Shown: positions 8,922-17,581 of the stretch, piece after piece
Layout of the letters: each line of letters opens with the position of its first letter
Position numbering within the stretch: position 1 is the stretch's first letter
Assembly (NCBI RefSeq): GCF_025770765.1
Contig: NZ_JANZKY010000009.1
Location: 1 to 64,000, forward strand
DNA length: 64,000 bases
Reading direction: 5' to 3'
Origin: Propionivibrio soli
GTDB lineage: Bacteria; Pseudomonadota; Gammaproteobacteria; Burkholderiales; Rhodocyclaceae
Program-made: the position numbers and the translations under genes
Notes under the pieces: model-generated
What the model saw: the letters and a program-made list of their open reading frames with translations, nothing else
What the model was told of the DNA's origin: nothing
Databases searched by the model: none

Positions 8922-9578
8922 GTGAAAGCAGCCATATTCCATACGAGTTCGGCCACCCTCGGACTTTTTCAGTCGCTCGCGGCGAAGACCATGCCCGATG
9001 TCGAAGTGATGCACATCGTCGAAGACTCGATGATTCGCGAAGTGATGAAGAGCGGCGGACCGACGCCCTCGATCAACGCCCGCATCGCCGGTTACGTGCA
9101 GGCGGCGGAACGCGCCGGTTGTTCGGTTTTCATGACCGCCTGTTCGTCGATCGGTGCCAGTGTCGAGCACTGCCAGGACTTGACCTCGATGCCAGTGACC
9201 CGCGTCGACGAAGCGATGGTTGAAGAAGCGATCCAGAAAGGTCCGCGCGTCGCCGTGCTCGCGACCGTCGAGACGACGTTGAAGCCGACCCTCGAATACA
9301 TCGAGCGCAAGGCCAAGCAGTCCGGGAAGGAAATCGTCATTCAGGCCAAGCTGATGTCCGAAGCCTTCAAGGCGCTACTCGACGGGGACAACAAGACGCA
9401 TGACGCGATCGTCTCTGCCGGCCTCAAGGAAGCAATGGCGTCGGCCGACGTCGTGGTGCTCGCGCAAGCATCGATGGCTCGCGTGATGGTCGGCATGGAT
9501 GCGCCGACGGTGCCCGTCCTCACGTCGCCGGAAAGAGGCGTCACCCGTTTGAAGGAACGCCTCGACGCGCTCGTCTAG
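8922..9578 (+). CDS. Asp/Glu racemase superfamily enzyme
   Basis: A protein of 218 residues starting at GTG 8922 behind GAGGTG. The fold is that of Asp/Glu/hydantoin racemases and arylmalonate decarboxylase: AAIFHTSSATLGLF, a nucleophile-type Cys in TACSSIG (C74), and GPRVAVLATVETTLKPT. The second catalytic Cys expected near VVVLAQASM (about 183-184) is Ala-Ser. True two-base racemisation is therefore doubtful and a decarboxylase, isomerase or lyase activity is possible. It is the last gene of the operon and is followed by a strong terminator. Confidence 0.8.
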   Translation: MKAAIFHTSSATLGLFQSLAAKTMPDVEVMHIVEDSMIREVMKSGGPTPSINARIAGYVQAAERAGCSVFMTACSSIGASVEHCQDLTSMPVTRVDEAMVEEAIQKGPRVAVLATVETTLKPTLEYIERKAKQSGKEIVIQAKLMSEAFKALLDGDNKTHDAIVSAGLKEAMASADVVVLAQASMARVMVGMDAPTVPVLTSPERGVTRLKERLDALV

Positions 9579-9604
9579 TTCAAGAGTTGGCTCTCGCCCT
9601 CTAG

Positions 9605-9639
9605 GGCAGGTACCGGGTAACCGGAACCTGCCTTTTTTT
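9605..9639 (+). terminator. Rho-independent terminator of the TRAP/BKACE operon
   Basis: GGCAGGT pairs with ACCTGCC, with an inner CCGG/CCGG helix and GTAA loop, followed by seven T residues. It lies 27 bases after the racemase-like gene. Confidence 0.9.
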
Positions 9640-9741
9640 GAACGCGAGAAGGTGAGGAGACCGCAGGGCGGAGGTGCCGCGAGGGAAAAGCATGAACAAC
9701 CAGCGAGCGCTTTGCTGCACACGGGCAGCAGCGGCTCGGCG

Positions 9742-10443
9742 CTAAACGGCGGCGCGCGTTTCCTTCCAGGTGGCGATATGCGCCTTCTCCGCTTCGATGG
9801 CGGCCATCTTGTCGCGAGCGGCAATGGCGGCGACAAGCTTGCGATGCGTGGTGAGCGCGCGCGAGCCGTTGATCGTCGGCGCAAAGATATCGACGACGAA
9901 GTTGTACATGTTCTCGATCAGGTGGTTGTGCGTGAGCTGCGCCAACGTACGGTGAAACTTGAGGTCGCACGCGTTGAGCACGGCGAGGTCCGTCTCATTG
10001 CGCTTCGCTAGGCCCTCATATTCCTCATGCACGGCCTTGAGCTGCGCGATGTCCTCGTCCGATGCGCAGTCGATCACCGTGGTCACGACGCCGATCTCCA
10101 CCATCTCGCGCAACTGGATGAGTTCGCCCGAGTCCGTGTTGTTGATGATGAGGCTATAGATCAGCGGATCGAAAATCTTCTTGTTCGCCGACGTGGCGAT
10201 GTAGGTACCGTCACCGTGGATGATCTCGACAATGCCGAATGCATCGAGAATCTTCAACGCCTCGCGTACCGAGCCGCGCCCGATCCCGAGGCTTTCCGCC
10301 AGCGCCTGTTCGCTGGGCAGCGGATCGCCGGGCAGGATCTTCTTCTGGATCAGGATGTTCTTGATGCTCTCGATGACCAGGTCGACCGCAGAGACTTTTT
10401 TTGTTTTTTCGAAGAGATCGACCGCCTTCTTGACGCGCGCCAT
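9742..10443 (-). CDS. GntR family, FadR subfamily transcriptional regulator
   Basis: A protein of 233 residues. Residues about 20-85 form the winged helix (GDPLPSEQALAESLGIGRGSVREALKIL), and about 100-225 the all-helical FCD ligand domain with metal-binding-type residues in CDLKFHRTLA and THRKL. Such proteins usually repress catabolic operons until an organic acid binds. It faces the TRAP/BKACE operon tail to tail, and a palindrome resembling the one before dctP sits about 45 bases upstream of its own ATG. It is the likely local regulator and probably regulates itself. Confidence 0.88.
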   Translation of the reverse strand: MARVKKAVDLFEKTKKVSAVDLVIESIKNILIQKKILPGDPLPSEQALAESLGIGRGSVREALKILDAFGIVEIIHGDGTYIATSANKKIFDPLIYSLIINNTDSGELIQLREMVEIGVVTTVIDCASDEDIAQLKAVHEEYEGLAKRNETDLAVLNACDLKFHRTLAQLTHNHLIENMYNFVVDIFAPTINGSRALTTHRKLVAAIAARDKMAAIEAEKAHIATWKETRAAV

Positions 10444-10480
10444 CTGATTTCAAGCCCCACACAAACTGTTTATAAAGTTC

Positions 10481-10501
10481 GACATCGCATGTCTTATATG
10501 T
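10481..10501. promoter_or_regulatory. Candidate operator upstream of the GntR-type regulator
   Basis: The segment holds GACAT-CGC-ATGTC, a perfect five-base inverted repeat, overlapping CATGTCTTATATGT, which resembles the site at 4572-4586. On the minus strand a TATAAA (10470s) suitable as a -10 element lies just downstream, so the site would overlap the -35 region. This suggests autoregulation; it is inferred from sequence only. Confidence 0.5.
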
Positions 10502-10645
10502 CCACCATTGTCGCATCGTTAGCTTTCCGGCGCAAATGCTTCTAAGCGCCAATCCAGCACGGCGTAAGGCTTTGCCATGAGACAGCAAACGGTTCAGAAC
10601 GCTGTCATGCTAACGCGACAGTCTTGGCGTCAGCTTCGTAGACAC

Positions 10646-10675
10646 AAAAAAGCCTGCACGAAGCAGGCTTTTTTT
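10646..10675. terminator. Bidirectional rho-independent terminator
   Basis: AAAAAAGCCTGC, loop ACGAA, GCAGGCTTTTTTT. The run of A on one side and T on the other allows termination in both directions. It lies 18 bases past the end of the metQ-like gene, whose transcript it would end. Confidence 0.9.
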
Positions 10676-10693
10676 GATGGAGCAAAACCGGGT

Positions 10694-11479
10694 TCAGAAC
10701 GCCGGTACAACCGCTCCCTGATACTTCGTCTCGATGAATTTCTTGACGTCGGGGGTATGCAACGCGGCGATCAGCTTCTTCACTGCGTCGGCGTCCTTGT
10801 TGTCCGGGCGCGACACCAGAATATTGGCATACGGCGAATTGGCGTTCTCGATGAACAACGCGTCACGCGTCGGCACCAGCTTCGCTTCCAACGCGTAGTT
10901 GGTGTTGATCAACGCGAGGTCGACCTGGTCGAGAACGCGCGGCAGCGTCGCGGCTTCGAGTTCCTTGATCTTGAAGCCCTTCGGGTTTTCCGAAATGTCC
11001 TTCACCGTGGAGAGGATGTTCTTCGGGTCCTTGAGCTTGATCAGGCCGTTGTCGGCCAGCAGGATCAGCGCACGGCCTCCGTTCGACGGATCGTTCGGGA
11101 TCGCGATGGTCGCGCCCTTCGGCAGCTCGGAGGGATTCTTCACTTTCTTGGAATACGCGCCGTACGGCTCGACGTGCACGTTGGCGATCGAAACGAGGTT
11201 GGTGCGCTTGTTCTTGTTGAACTCGTCGAGATACGGCTTGTGCTGGAAGAAGTTCACATCGATCTTCTTCTCCCAGACCTGGACGTTCGGCTGCACGTAG
11301 TCGGTGAACACCTTCACTTCGAGCGTGACGCCTTCCTTGGCCAGGGCCGGCTTCACGAATTCGAGGATCTCGGCGTGCGGCACGGCGGTCGCGGCAACGG
11401 TCAGTTTGGTCTGCGCTTGCGCGCCGAACGAGACGGCCGCCAAGGCGGCGGCGAAGAGAGCGGTAAGGCGAAGTTTCAT
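10694..11479 (-). CDS. metQ: Methionine-type ABC transporter substrate-binding protein (NlpA/MetQ family)
   Basis: A protein of 261 residues with signal peptide MKLRLTALFAAALAAVSFGAQA. There is no lipobox Cys, so unlike E. coli MetQ it is probably soluble in the periplasm. Family marks are VAATAVPHAEILEFVKP, DVNFFQHKPYLDEF and IAIPNDPSNGGRALILL. It should bind methionine or a related ligand and hand it to the metI/metN products, whose genes lie just upstream on the same strand. Some NlpA proteins bind other small ligands, so substrate is assigned by family and context. Confidence 0.88.
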   Translation of the reverse strand: MKLRLTALFAAALAAVSFGAQAQTKLTVAATAVPHAEILEFVKPALAKEGVTLEVKVFTDYVQPNVQVWEKKIDVNFFQHKPYLDEFNKNKRTNLVSIANVHVEPYGAYSKKVKNPSELPKGATIAIPNDPSNGGRALILLADNGLIKLKDPKNILSTVKDISENPKGFKIKELEAATLPRVLDQVDLALINTNYALEAKLVPTRDALFIENANSPYANILVSRPDNKDADAVKKLIAALHTPDVKKFIETKYQGAVVPAF

Positions 11480-11618
11480 GGTTTTGTATCCTTTATGAGG
11501 TTGGGTCGAGACGTTTCACGCGCGTTCCTTGTGGGCTCGCGGTCAACATCGGAAATCGGTATGCGCGATAGCAAGACAGGCGGTCATTGCGGTTGTCATT
11601 GCATTCGTCATTCGGCAC

Positions 11619-12293
11619 TCAGCTACGCGTAAATCGGTGTACCAGCCGGTCACCGAACATCTGCAGCAGTTGCACGAGGATCAGCAGGATGGCGACAGTA
11701 ACGAACATGACTTCGGTCTGGAACCGCTGATAGCCGAAGCGGATCGCCAGGTCGCCGAGGCCGCCACCACCGATGACGCCCGACATCGCGGCGTATGAGA
11801 CAAGCGCAATCGCCGTCACCGTCGTCGCGGCGAGCAGGCCGGGAAAGGCTTCCGGCAGCACGGCGCCGAAGACGATCTGGCGCAGCGTCGCGCCCATCGC
11901 CTGGCTCGCTTCGATAATGCCGCGGTCAACTTCGCGCAGCACGTTCTCGACAAGCCGCGCGAAGAACGGCGTCGCCCCGACCACCAGCGGCGGAATCGCG
12001 CCGACGACGCCGATCGACGTGCCGACGAGCGCCACCGTCACCGGAATCATCAGGATCAGCAGGATCACGAAGGGCATCGAGCGCAACAGGTTCACGAGCA
12101 GCGACAGGAAGCTGTACACCTGCTTGTGCGCAAGCAATTGCCGTGGCCCGGTGAGGAACAGCACGATGCCGAGGGGGAGACCGAAGATGATGGTGAACAC
12201 GAGCGAGCCGCCGACCATCGTCAGCGTCTCTACCGTTGCCGTGCCGATGTCGGCCCAGTCGATGGCCGCAAAGAGTTCGAGGAAAAGGCTCAT
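11619..12293 (-). CDS. metI: ABC transporter permease (MetI family)
   Basis: A protein of 224 residues starting at ATG 12293, which overlaps the metN stop (ATGA), giving translational coupling; a longer open frame exists upstream but lies within metN. It shows about five to six membrane helices and the permease EAA-type segment EASQAMGATLRQIVFGAVLPEA that contacts the ATPase. It is the inner-membrane channel of the methionine-type importer. The gap of about 140 bases to metQ holds no gene. Confidence 0.9.
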   Translation of the reverse strand: MSLFLELFAAIDWADIGTATVETLTMVGGSLVFTIIFGLPLGIVLFLTGPRQLLAHKQVYSFLSLLVNLLRSMPFVILLILMIPVTVALVGTSIGVVGAIPPLVVGATPFFARLVENVLREVDRGIIEASQAMGATLRQIVFGAVLPEAFPGLLAATTVTAIALVSYAAMSGVIGGGGLGDLAIRFGYQRFQTEVMFVTVAILLILVQLLQMFGDRLVHRFTRS

Positions 12294-13306
12294 GATCCGA
12301 GCACCTCGCAGTGAATGGATTGTTCGGCGAAGGCCGCTTCGACGCGCTCGACGTCTTCCGCCGAGCCCATCACCTGCACAGTAAGCTGCCCGTACGGCGT
12401 GTCCTTGATGCGGCCGATAACGCCTTCGAGAATGCTGAAGCTGACGCCGAGCTTGACCGCGATGCGCTCCAGCACCGGCTGGTAGGTGATCTCGCCGAGG
12501 AAGGTCACGCGCAGCAGCAGGCCGGAAAGCCCGAGGGTCGAAGCAAGGTCGGCGCTCTCCTCGTGATGGCTGCTCTCGCGCACCATGGCACGCGTGACCG
12601 GGTGCTTCGGATGCAAAAGCACGTCGGTCACCAGCCCGTGTTCGGCGACACGGCCCTTGTCCAGCACGGCCACCCGGTCGCACACGGCGCGGATCACGTC
12701 CATCTCGTGCGTGATGAGCACGATCGTCAGCCCGAAGCGCTGATTGATATCGCGCAGCAACCGCAGGATCGCCTGCGTCGTCTGCGGATCAAGCGCCGAG
12801 GTCGCCTCGTCGCAGAGCAGAAGTTTCGGATGGTTGGCCAGCGCACGCGCAATGCCAACGCGTTGTTTCTGCCCGCCCGAGAGCTGCGCCGGGTACTTGT
12901 CACGATGGTCCTTGAGCTCAACGAGATCGAGCAACTCGTCGACCCGCGCATCCATCTCCGCCTCGGTGTATTTGCCCGTCAGCTTGAGCGGAAAGCGCAC
13001 GTTGTCCCCGACGGTCTTGGCGCCGAGCAGATTGAAGTGCTGGAAGATCATGCCGGTCGTGCGTCGGTAGGCCAGCAACTCTTCTTTCGAGAACGCGGTA
13101 ATGTCGCTGCCATCGACCAGAATGCGGCCGGCATCCGGCCGTTCGAGCAGGTTCAGGGTACGGATCAGCGTGCTCTTGCCGGCGCCCGACGCGCCGATGA
13201 TGCCGAAGACTTCACCTGGTTCGATGCGCAGGTTGATGTCCGAAATGGCGGGGATGGGGTTGCCGTCTACGACGTAGTGCTTGGAGACGCCTTCAATATC
13301 AATCAC
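12290..13306 (-). CDS. metN: Methionine ABC transporter ATP-binding protein
   Basis: A protein of 338 residues. Walker A is GASGAGKST, signature LSGGQKQRVGIARAL and Walker B LLCDEATSALD. A C-terminal NIL/ACT-like domain (about 265-338), which in MetN binds methionine and inhibits transport, is present. It is the first gene of metN-metI-metQ. The roughly 100 bases upstream showed no recognisable SAM riboswitch or MetJ box, so how the operon responds to methionine is not apparent. Confidence 0.92.
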   Translation of the reverse strand: MIDIEGVSKHYVVDGNPIPAISDINLRIEPGEVFGIIGASGAGKSTLIRTLNLLERPDAGRILVDGSDITAFSKEELLAYRRTTGMIFQHFNLLGAKTVGDNVRFPLKLTGKYTEAEMDARVDELLDLVELKDHRDKYPAQLSGGQKQRVGIARALANHPKLLLCDEATSALDPQTTQAILRLLRDINQRFGLTIVLITHEMDVIRAVCDRVAVLDKGRVAEHGLVTDVLLHPKHPVTRAMVRESSHHEESADLASTLGLSGLLLRVTFLGEITYQPVLERIAVKLGVSFSILEGVIGRIKDTPYGQLTVQVMGSAEDVERVEAAFAEQSIHCEVLGS

Positions 13307-13918
13307 TGGAAGTCCACATTGTTATTCTCGCGGCTCGCTCGTGGCTCTAAAGGAATCTCGCCCACCTGACGAGACGTCCAACCACGACCGTATGCGTTAC
13401 CATGCACTTTATCACCGCGATTTATAACGAAAAACTAATATTTGACCATATAGATATTTCTCACTGCAATAAGATTGGAATTTGCGGTCGAAGTTATGCC
13501 GCGTGTCGCGAGAAATACCAACAGCCGAACGATCAGCCACCCTCCTGTGAGCCACGCCGCATCGTCCACGGGAAACACCCCGCCGCTCGGCCACCGCCGC
13601 CAGCGGCGACGAAGCGAGGACAGGGCAAACACCGCCTACCGAAGTCCGATGGAAACCGCGCCTGACGGCATTCGGTTCCTGTGGATACCTCGGGAAGCGA
13701 TGAGACGAGGAAAACGACCGGGAAAACCTGCCGGGTCGGCGTAGATCGTGAAAGCGATCACGCCGAGGAATGCGTCGGGAGAGACGCCATCCAGCGCTGA
13801 GCACCGGATGCGGCGGGGCCAGAAAACGGACCCGCGAAGGTTACAGCCTCAACGGCCCACCAAAGGGCGGCACCGCTTTATTGCCTGAAACAACTGCGCG
13901 AAACCGAAACCAGCGAGC
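13307..13918. other. Long intergenic stretch without a convincing gene
   Basis: Open frames here lack ribosome sites and read as Arg/Ser-rich shadow peptides. On the minus strand around 13435-13632 one frame contains a hydrophobic stretch (LTGGWLIVRLLVFLATRG) that could be the relic of a membrane protein, but the flanking frames are broken. The promoter of metN must lie near 13310-13400. Confidence 0.4.
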
Positions 13919-14044
13919 TTAGCGGTAATCGTGTTCCGGCTGTTCCTTACCCATCGGCAGATCGAAGTGGATCGCCAGGATGCGCGGGGCCAGGACAAGC
14001 GCGACGAGGAACGCAACCAAACCAAATTGAGCCAACATGTTCAT
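13919..14044 (-). CDS. Candidate small single-helix membrane protein (41 residues)
   Basis: ATG at 14044, TAA at 13919-13921. The peptide starts MNMLAQFGLVAFLVALVL, one hydrophobic helix, and ends in a polar tail LPMGKEQPEHDYR. AAAGGTAG lies about 8 bases before the ATG, a good ribosome site. It stands alone between the methionine transporter and the nuclease-like gene, in a region otherwise without coding potential. No family recognised. Small membrane proteins of this shape often modulate larger membrane complexes, but nothing here says which. Confidence 0.5.
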   Translation of the reverse strand: MNMLAQFGLVAFLVALVLAPRILAIHFDLPMGKEQPEHDYR

Positions 14045-14263
14045 GACATCTACCTTTCTTTCACTATACAAAACGAACTTTCACTACACGAAACGAAGTG
14101 TAGCGAAGCACGAGGGAAAGGTCTGTTGAAGGTTTGAGTGGGTTACGTATCAGAGTGTGACGAGGTGCCGTGAACGGCTCTTATGACCTCTATGGCGCGC
14201 CAAACAAGATGAATCGGGGCACTGGGTCGTAGCAATTGCTCTCGCGTGAGTGCTATGCAGAGG

Positions 14264-15688
14264 CTATCGGACGCTAGCACTGGCCCGGTCCTGAGCATCT
14301 ATCAGCCAAATGCACGGCTCTGTCTGTTTTCGGTTTGACCTTTCTGCCTGAAGGGTTAGCCACTTTTTACCGAGCTTCCCAACATCAATGACCACATAGT
14401 GAGAACCGTCTGCATCTTCCGCAGAAACATATGTCGGTAACTGAATATCATGACCATGCTGTATGTTGTTTTTGGACAGCTTCAATTCGACGAGTATCTT
14501 CGGATGCGCCCCTTTTGAGAACTTGAAATCGACCGGGCCATTTCCGGTATCTGCTTCGGGTACCACGTCAAGATTATTTGCAATGCAATATGCATAAGAA
14601 ACTGCGAAAAAGAGTCTTTGTGCTGTCTTTTCTGTTTTTCGGGAATCGGAGTCATGTAGTACCCGCCAAAGGTCTCGTTTCTCCATTAGGAATTGGAATT
14701 GTTCAATTATTGCAATAACGATACGGTTCAACTCTGCGTAAGATAACTCGCTGGCAGCGCTGATTAGCTTAGGATAGTTTCCGGCGATTTCATAAGCTAG
14801 GTCGGACCATATGAGATACCCACGTTCATCGGCTATCTGGTCATACGAGTCCGAATGAATTTCAGTCAAACGGGCGATTAAATCGTTAGCATATTTTGGG
14901 TCTTTTAGTAGCGCATTCAGTACTTCGTGTTTTTGTTCTTTGTTAACTTTCTCCCAAAGGATGCCAATCTGCCCGTTAATACCGTTGCGCAGCGCGTCAT
15001 TGTGGGCCGCAGCCTCCCATATTTCCTCGATGCTCGATGCTATTGGGAGGTCTCGAAGAATATCCCGCGGGAGCAGCAATATCGAAGTGCGGCGCTTCTG
15101 ACAAGGATTGACTGGCAAAAAGTAGTCGTTCTCCTGAAGAGAAAACTCTTCAACAGGAACACCCAAAGAATCGCAGATACGCTCCGTATAGGCAGCGATA
15201 TCTGGGAGTGAAATATTGGTGATCATGTCGCTGATGCGATCAGGACCAATGCCTTCTGAAAATAGCCCAATCAATAGAAACAGCCTTGGGTCATTAACGC
15301 CAACCTTGATTATGTCGCTCGCGCGACTAAGCAAATCGGCGGTCAGTTGGTTTCCCCATCCACTTCCGTGGATTGATCCGCCTCCATACCCCAAACAGGT
15401 TCCAGGCACTTCATGGAATTGGAGAAGTCTGCTAGCCGCATCCCATGCAATATCGCCGGGCCTTTGCGAGGCCTTCAATAGTTTGTATAGGTCAGAGAAA
15501 TACTGGCTGGAACGACTCGCTGCACCTTGAGATATTTCAGGAGAATTCGAATGCCCGAGTAATATTGGGTCAATGAAAAGTGGCGTGTCCGCTTCAAGTA
15601 TCGGATCAAAGGCTCCGAGAGTCTGCAAATCCTTCGGATTGACCCTGAAGTAGCGGGAGAATCTTAGGGGGGACTTTATCTTTGCCAT
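14264..15688 (-). CDS. Orphan protein with C-terminal PD-(D/E)XK nuclease-like motif
   Basis: A protein of 474 residues, soluble and without a signal peptide. The first part (FDPILEADTPLFIDPILLGHSNSPEI region) is conserved-looking but unassigned. Residues 380-405 read GNGPVDFKFS and ILVELKLSKN: D387 followed by E401-x-K403, the core of PD-(D/E)XK endonucleases. Composition is visibly poorer in G+C than the neighbours, and no partner gene shares its strand closely. Such features are common in phage-defence or mobile-element nucleases, so defence is a reasonable hypothesis, not a finding. A non-catalytic or DNA-repair role is also possible. Confidence 0.7.
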   Translation of the reverse strand: MAKIKSPLRFSRYFRVNPKDLQTLGAFDPILEADTPLFIDPILLGHSNSPEISQGAASRSSQYFSDLYKLLKASQRPGDIAWDAASRLLQFHEVPGTCLGYGGGSIHGSGWGNQLTADLLSRASDIIKVGVNDPRLFLLIGLFSEGIGPDRISDMITNISLPDIAAYTERICDSLGVPVEEFSLQENDYFLPVNPCQKRRTSILLLPRDILRDLPIASSIEEIWEAAAHNDALRNGINGQIGILWEKVNKEQKHEVLNALLKDPKYANDLIARLTEIHSDSYDQIADERGYLIWSDLAYEIAGNYPKLISAASELSYAELNRIVIAIIEQFQFLMEKRDLWRVLHDSDSRKTEKTAQRLFFAVSYAYCIANNLDVVPEADTGNGPVDFKFSKGAHPKILVELKLSKNNIQHGHDIQLPTYVSAEDADGSHYVVIDVGKLGKKWLTLQAERSNRKQTEPCIWLIDAQDRASASVR

Positions 15689-15780
15689 TTGAATCCTCTA
15701 GTCGCATCTACTGCGAAGCGGAACAACGGACTTACGAAGTGGACTGACATTCCCGTTCAGGTAACACGGGGGTGCAAATT

Positions 15781-16482
15781 CTAGAAAACCGCCTGAACCT
15801 CCCTACAGTTCGGAAAATTCGGACACCCCCAAAACTCTTTCCCGACATTCTCCCCGCCCTTGGCCACGCGCTTGACCATCTCGGTCGAGCAGCGAGGACA
15901 AATCGGTGCCTTGGCACCTTCGCCCACCTCAGCGGCGTAGGGAGAAACTTGCACCATGCCCTTGATCGGCGGGTTGTCCGTTTCACCTTTTCTGGTGATC
16001 GCGGTGGCGATCCTGGCCGCTACGTCAGAGGCGGAGTAGGCGTGCTGCGCGTCGAACATGACGAGCGGCAGGCCCGCGCCGCGGCAGGCTTCGGCCAGGA
16101 ATTCGTCGCGCTCTCTCCGCTGCTTGCGCTGGTGGGATTTGTCGTTGAGCTCGATGGCGCACACCATGGTTAGGTCGTCGGGGCGGCAAAGGACGAAATC
16201 GACGTGCTTGGCGATGATGCGGTTCTTGGCGGCGCGGTAGGCTTCGCCGCGCAGGCCGCGCTGCATGGTCAGCACGTCGGCGAGGCGAACTTTGCCGAAG
16301 ATGCGGAAGTCCTTGCCGACGGCGAGGTCGAGCACGCCGAGGAAGGAACGTTCGGCCGGGGAGAATAGTGCGGGTTGCTTGGCGTACGGCGGCGGGGTTC
16401 CGGCGCCCGTGCCTCGCCGTTGCTTGGCAACGACGAGCGCAAAGAGAACGATCAGCGCCAGCAGCGCTCCCACCCACGCCAT
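15781..16482 (-). CDS. DUF2726 protein with topoisomerase-type zinc ribbon
   Basis: A protein of 233 residues. An N-terminal membrane helix (AWVGALLALIVLFALVVA) is followed by a DUF2726 domain (about 40-165) with FGKVRLADVL, IIAKHVDFVLCRPDDLTMVCAIELNDKSH, where D and E-x-N/D resemble a PD-(D/E)XK core. A C-terminal C4 zinc ribbon reads CPRCSTEMVKR and FWGCPNFPNC, as in topoisomerase I tails. Together these suggest a membrane-tethered nucleic-acid-binding protein. Function of the family is unknown. Confidence 0.8.
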   Translation of the reverse strand: MAWVGALLALIVLFALVVAKQRRGTGAGTPPPYAKQPALFSPAERSFLGVLDLAVGKDFRIFGKVRLADVLTMQRGLRGEAYRAAKNRIIAKHVDFVLCRPDDLTMVCAIELNDKSHQRKQRRERDEFLAEACRGAGLPLVMFDAQHAYSASDVAARIATAITRKGETDNPPIKGMVQVSPYAAEVGEGAKAPICPRCSTEMVKRVAKGGENVGKEFWGCPNFPNCREVQAVF

Positions 16483-16693
16483 TTCCCGTTTTCCTTATTC
16501 TTGCCAGGGGAATATGTGACGGAGGCTACGCCGTTTGTGTGGGCGGCTCAAGAAACGGCAGCCAGACGCGGCGTTTGACGATGCCGAAGTGTTGCAAATT
16601 GGATGCGTCCCCGGGCAACGAGCGGCGTGAGCCCGTGCCGGGTACGTTGCCATCGGCCTGGGAAGCCGCGGGAGACTCCCTGCGGAACGGGCG

Positions 16694-17581
16694 TTACAGC
16701 GCGTTAAGCGGGATTTTCAGGTAGCGCGTGCCGTTGGCTTCCGGTTCCGGGAGGTGGCCGGCGCGCATGTTGACCTGCACCGAGGGCAGGATCAGCACGG
16801 GCATATCGAGCGTGGCGTCGCGCTTTTGCCGCATGGCGACGAAGTCGTCTTCGCTCACGCCGTCGTGCACATGAACGTTGGCGGCGCGCTGCTCGGCGAC
16901 GGTGGTGACGAAGCGCGGTTCGCGCCCGCCAGGCGAGTAGTCGTGGCACATGTAGAGCCGGGTGTCGGGCGGCAGGTCGAGCAAGCGCTTGATCGAGCGG
17001 TACATCGTGCGCGCGTCGCCGCCGGGGAAGTCGCAACGCGCCGTGCCGTAGTCAGGCATGAAGAGGGTGTCGCCGACGAAGGCCGCGGTCTCGCCGCTGG
17101 CCTCGCTCACCACGTAGGTCATGCACGCGGGAGTGTGCCCGGGCGTATGCAGCGCGCGAGCCTGGAGCGAGCCGATCGTGAAGGTCTCGCCGTCTTCAAA
17201 CAGGTGGTCGAAGGGGCGGCCGTCGGTCGCGAAGTCGGCCCCGGCGTTGAACAGCTTGCCGAAGAACTTCTGCACGGCCGTGATGTGCGACCCGACGGCG
17301 ATCTTCCCGCCGAGCTCGGCCTTGAGGTGGGGCGCGGCCGAGAGGTGGTCGGCATGCACGTGCGTTTCGAGCAGCCACTCGACGCTGGCGCCGAGTTCGC
17401 GCACGCGGGCGATCAGGCGGTCGGCGGATTTGGTGCTGGTGCGGCCCGCCTTCGGGTCGTAGTCGAGCACGCTGTCGACGATCGCGGCTTTCTTCGTCTG
17501 CCGGTCGAGGACGATGTAACTGAACGTGCTGGTGGCGGAATCGAAGAACTCTTCAATCTGCAGGGCGGACGGCTGGGTCAT
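16694..17581 (-). CDS. Metallo-beta-lactamase-fold persulfide dioxygenase (ETHE1/Blh-like)
   Basis: A protein of 295 residues starting at ATG 17581, which overlaps the preceding permease stop by ATGA. The metal motif is THVHADHLSAA, with later HTPGHTPACMTYVV, FVGDTLFMPDYGTARCDFPGG and MCHDYSPGGREP, the pattern of ETHE1-type enzymes. These use one iron to oxidise glutathione persulfide to sulfite. It is the terminal gene of the ArsR/YeeE operon, which matches bigR-blh loci of plant-associated bacteria, where the enzyme is called Blh. Confidence 0.88.
   Translation of the reverse strand: MTQPSALQIEEFFDSATSTFSYIVLDRQTKKAAIVDSVLDYDPKAGRTSTKSADRLIARVRELGASVEWLLETHVHADHLSAAPHLKAELGGKIAVGSHITAVQKFFGKLFNAGADFATDGRPFDHLFEDGETFTIGSLQARALHTPGHTPACMTYVVSEASGETAAFVGDTLFMPDYGTARCDFPGGDARTMYRSIKRLLDLPPDTRLYMCHDYSPGGREPRFVTTVAEQRAANVHVHDGVSEDDFVAMRQKRDATLDMPVLILPSVQVNMRAGHLPEPEANGTRYLKIPLNAL

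Noticed and set aside
10577-11632. 351-codon plus-strand frame over metQ
   Set aside because: Antisense shadow; metQ on the minus strand has signal peptide and family motifs.
13307-13411. Possible SAM riboswitch or MetJ box before metN
   Set aside because: No SAM-riboswitch core or AGACGTCT-type repeat could be recognised.
13412-13804. 130-codon minus frame in the metN-nuclease gap
   Set aside because: No ribosome site and Arg/Ser-rich composition typical of non-coding GC-rich DNA.
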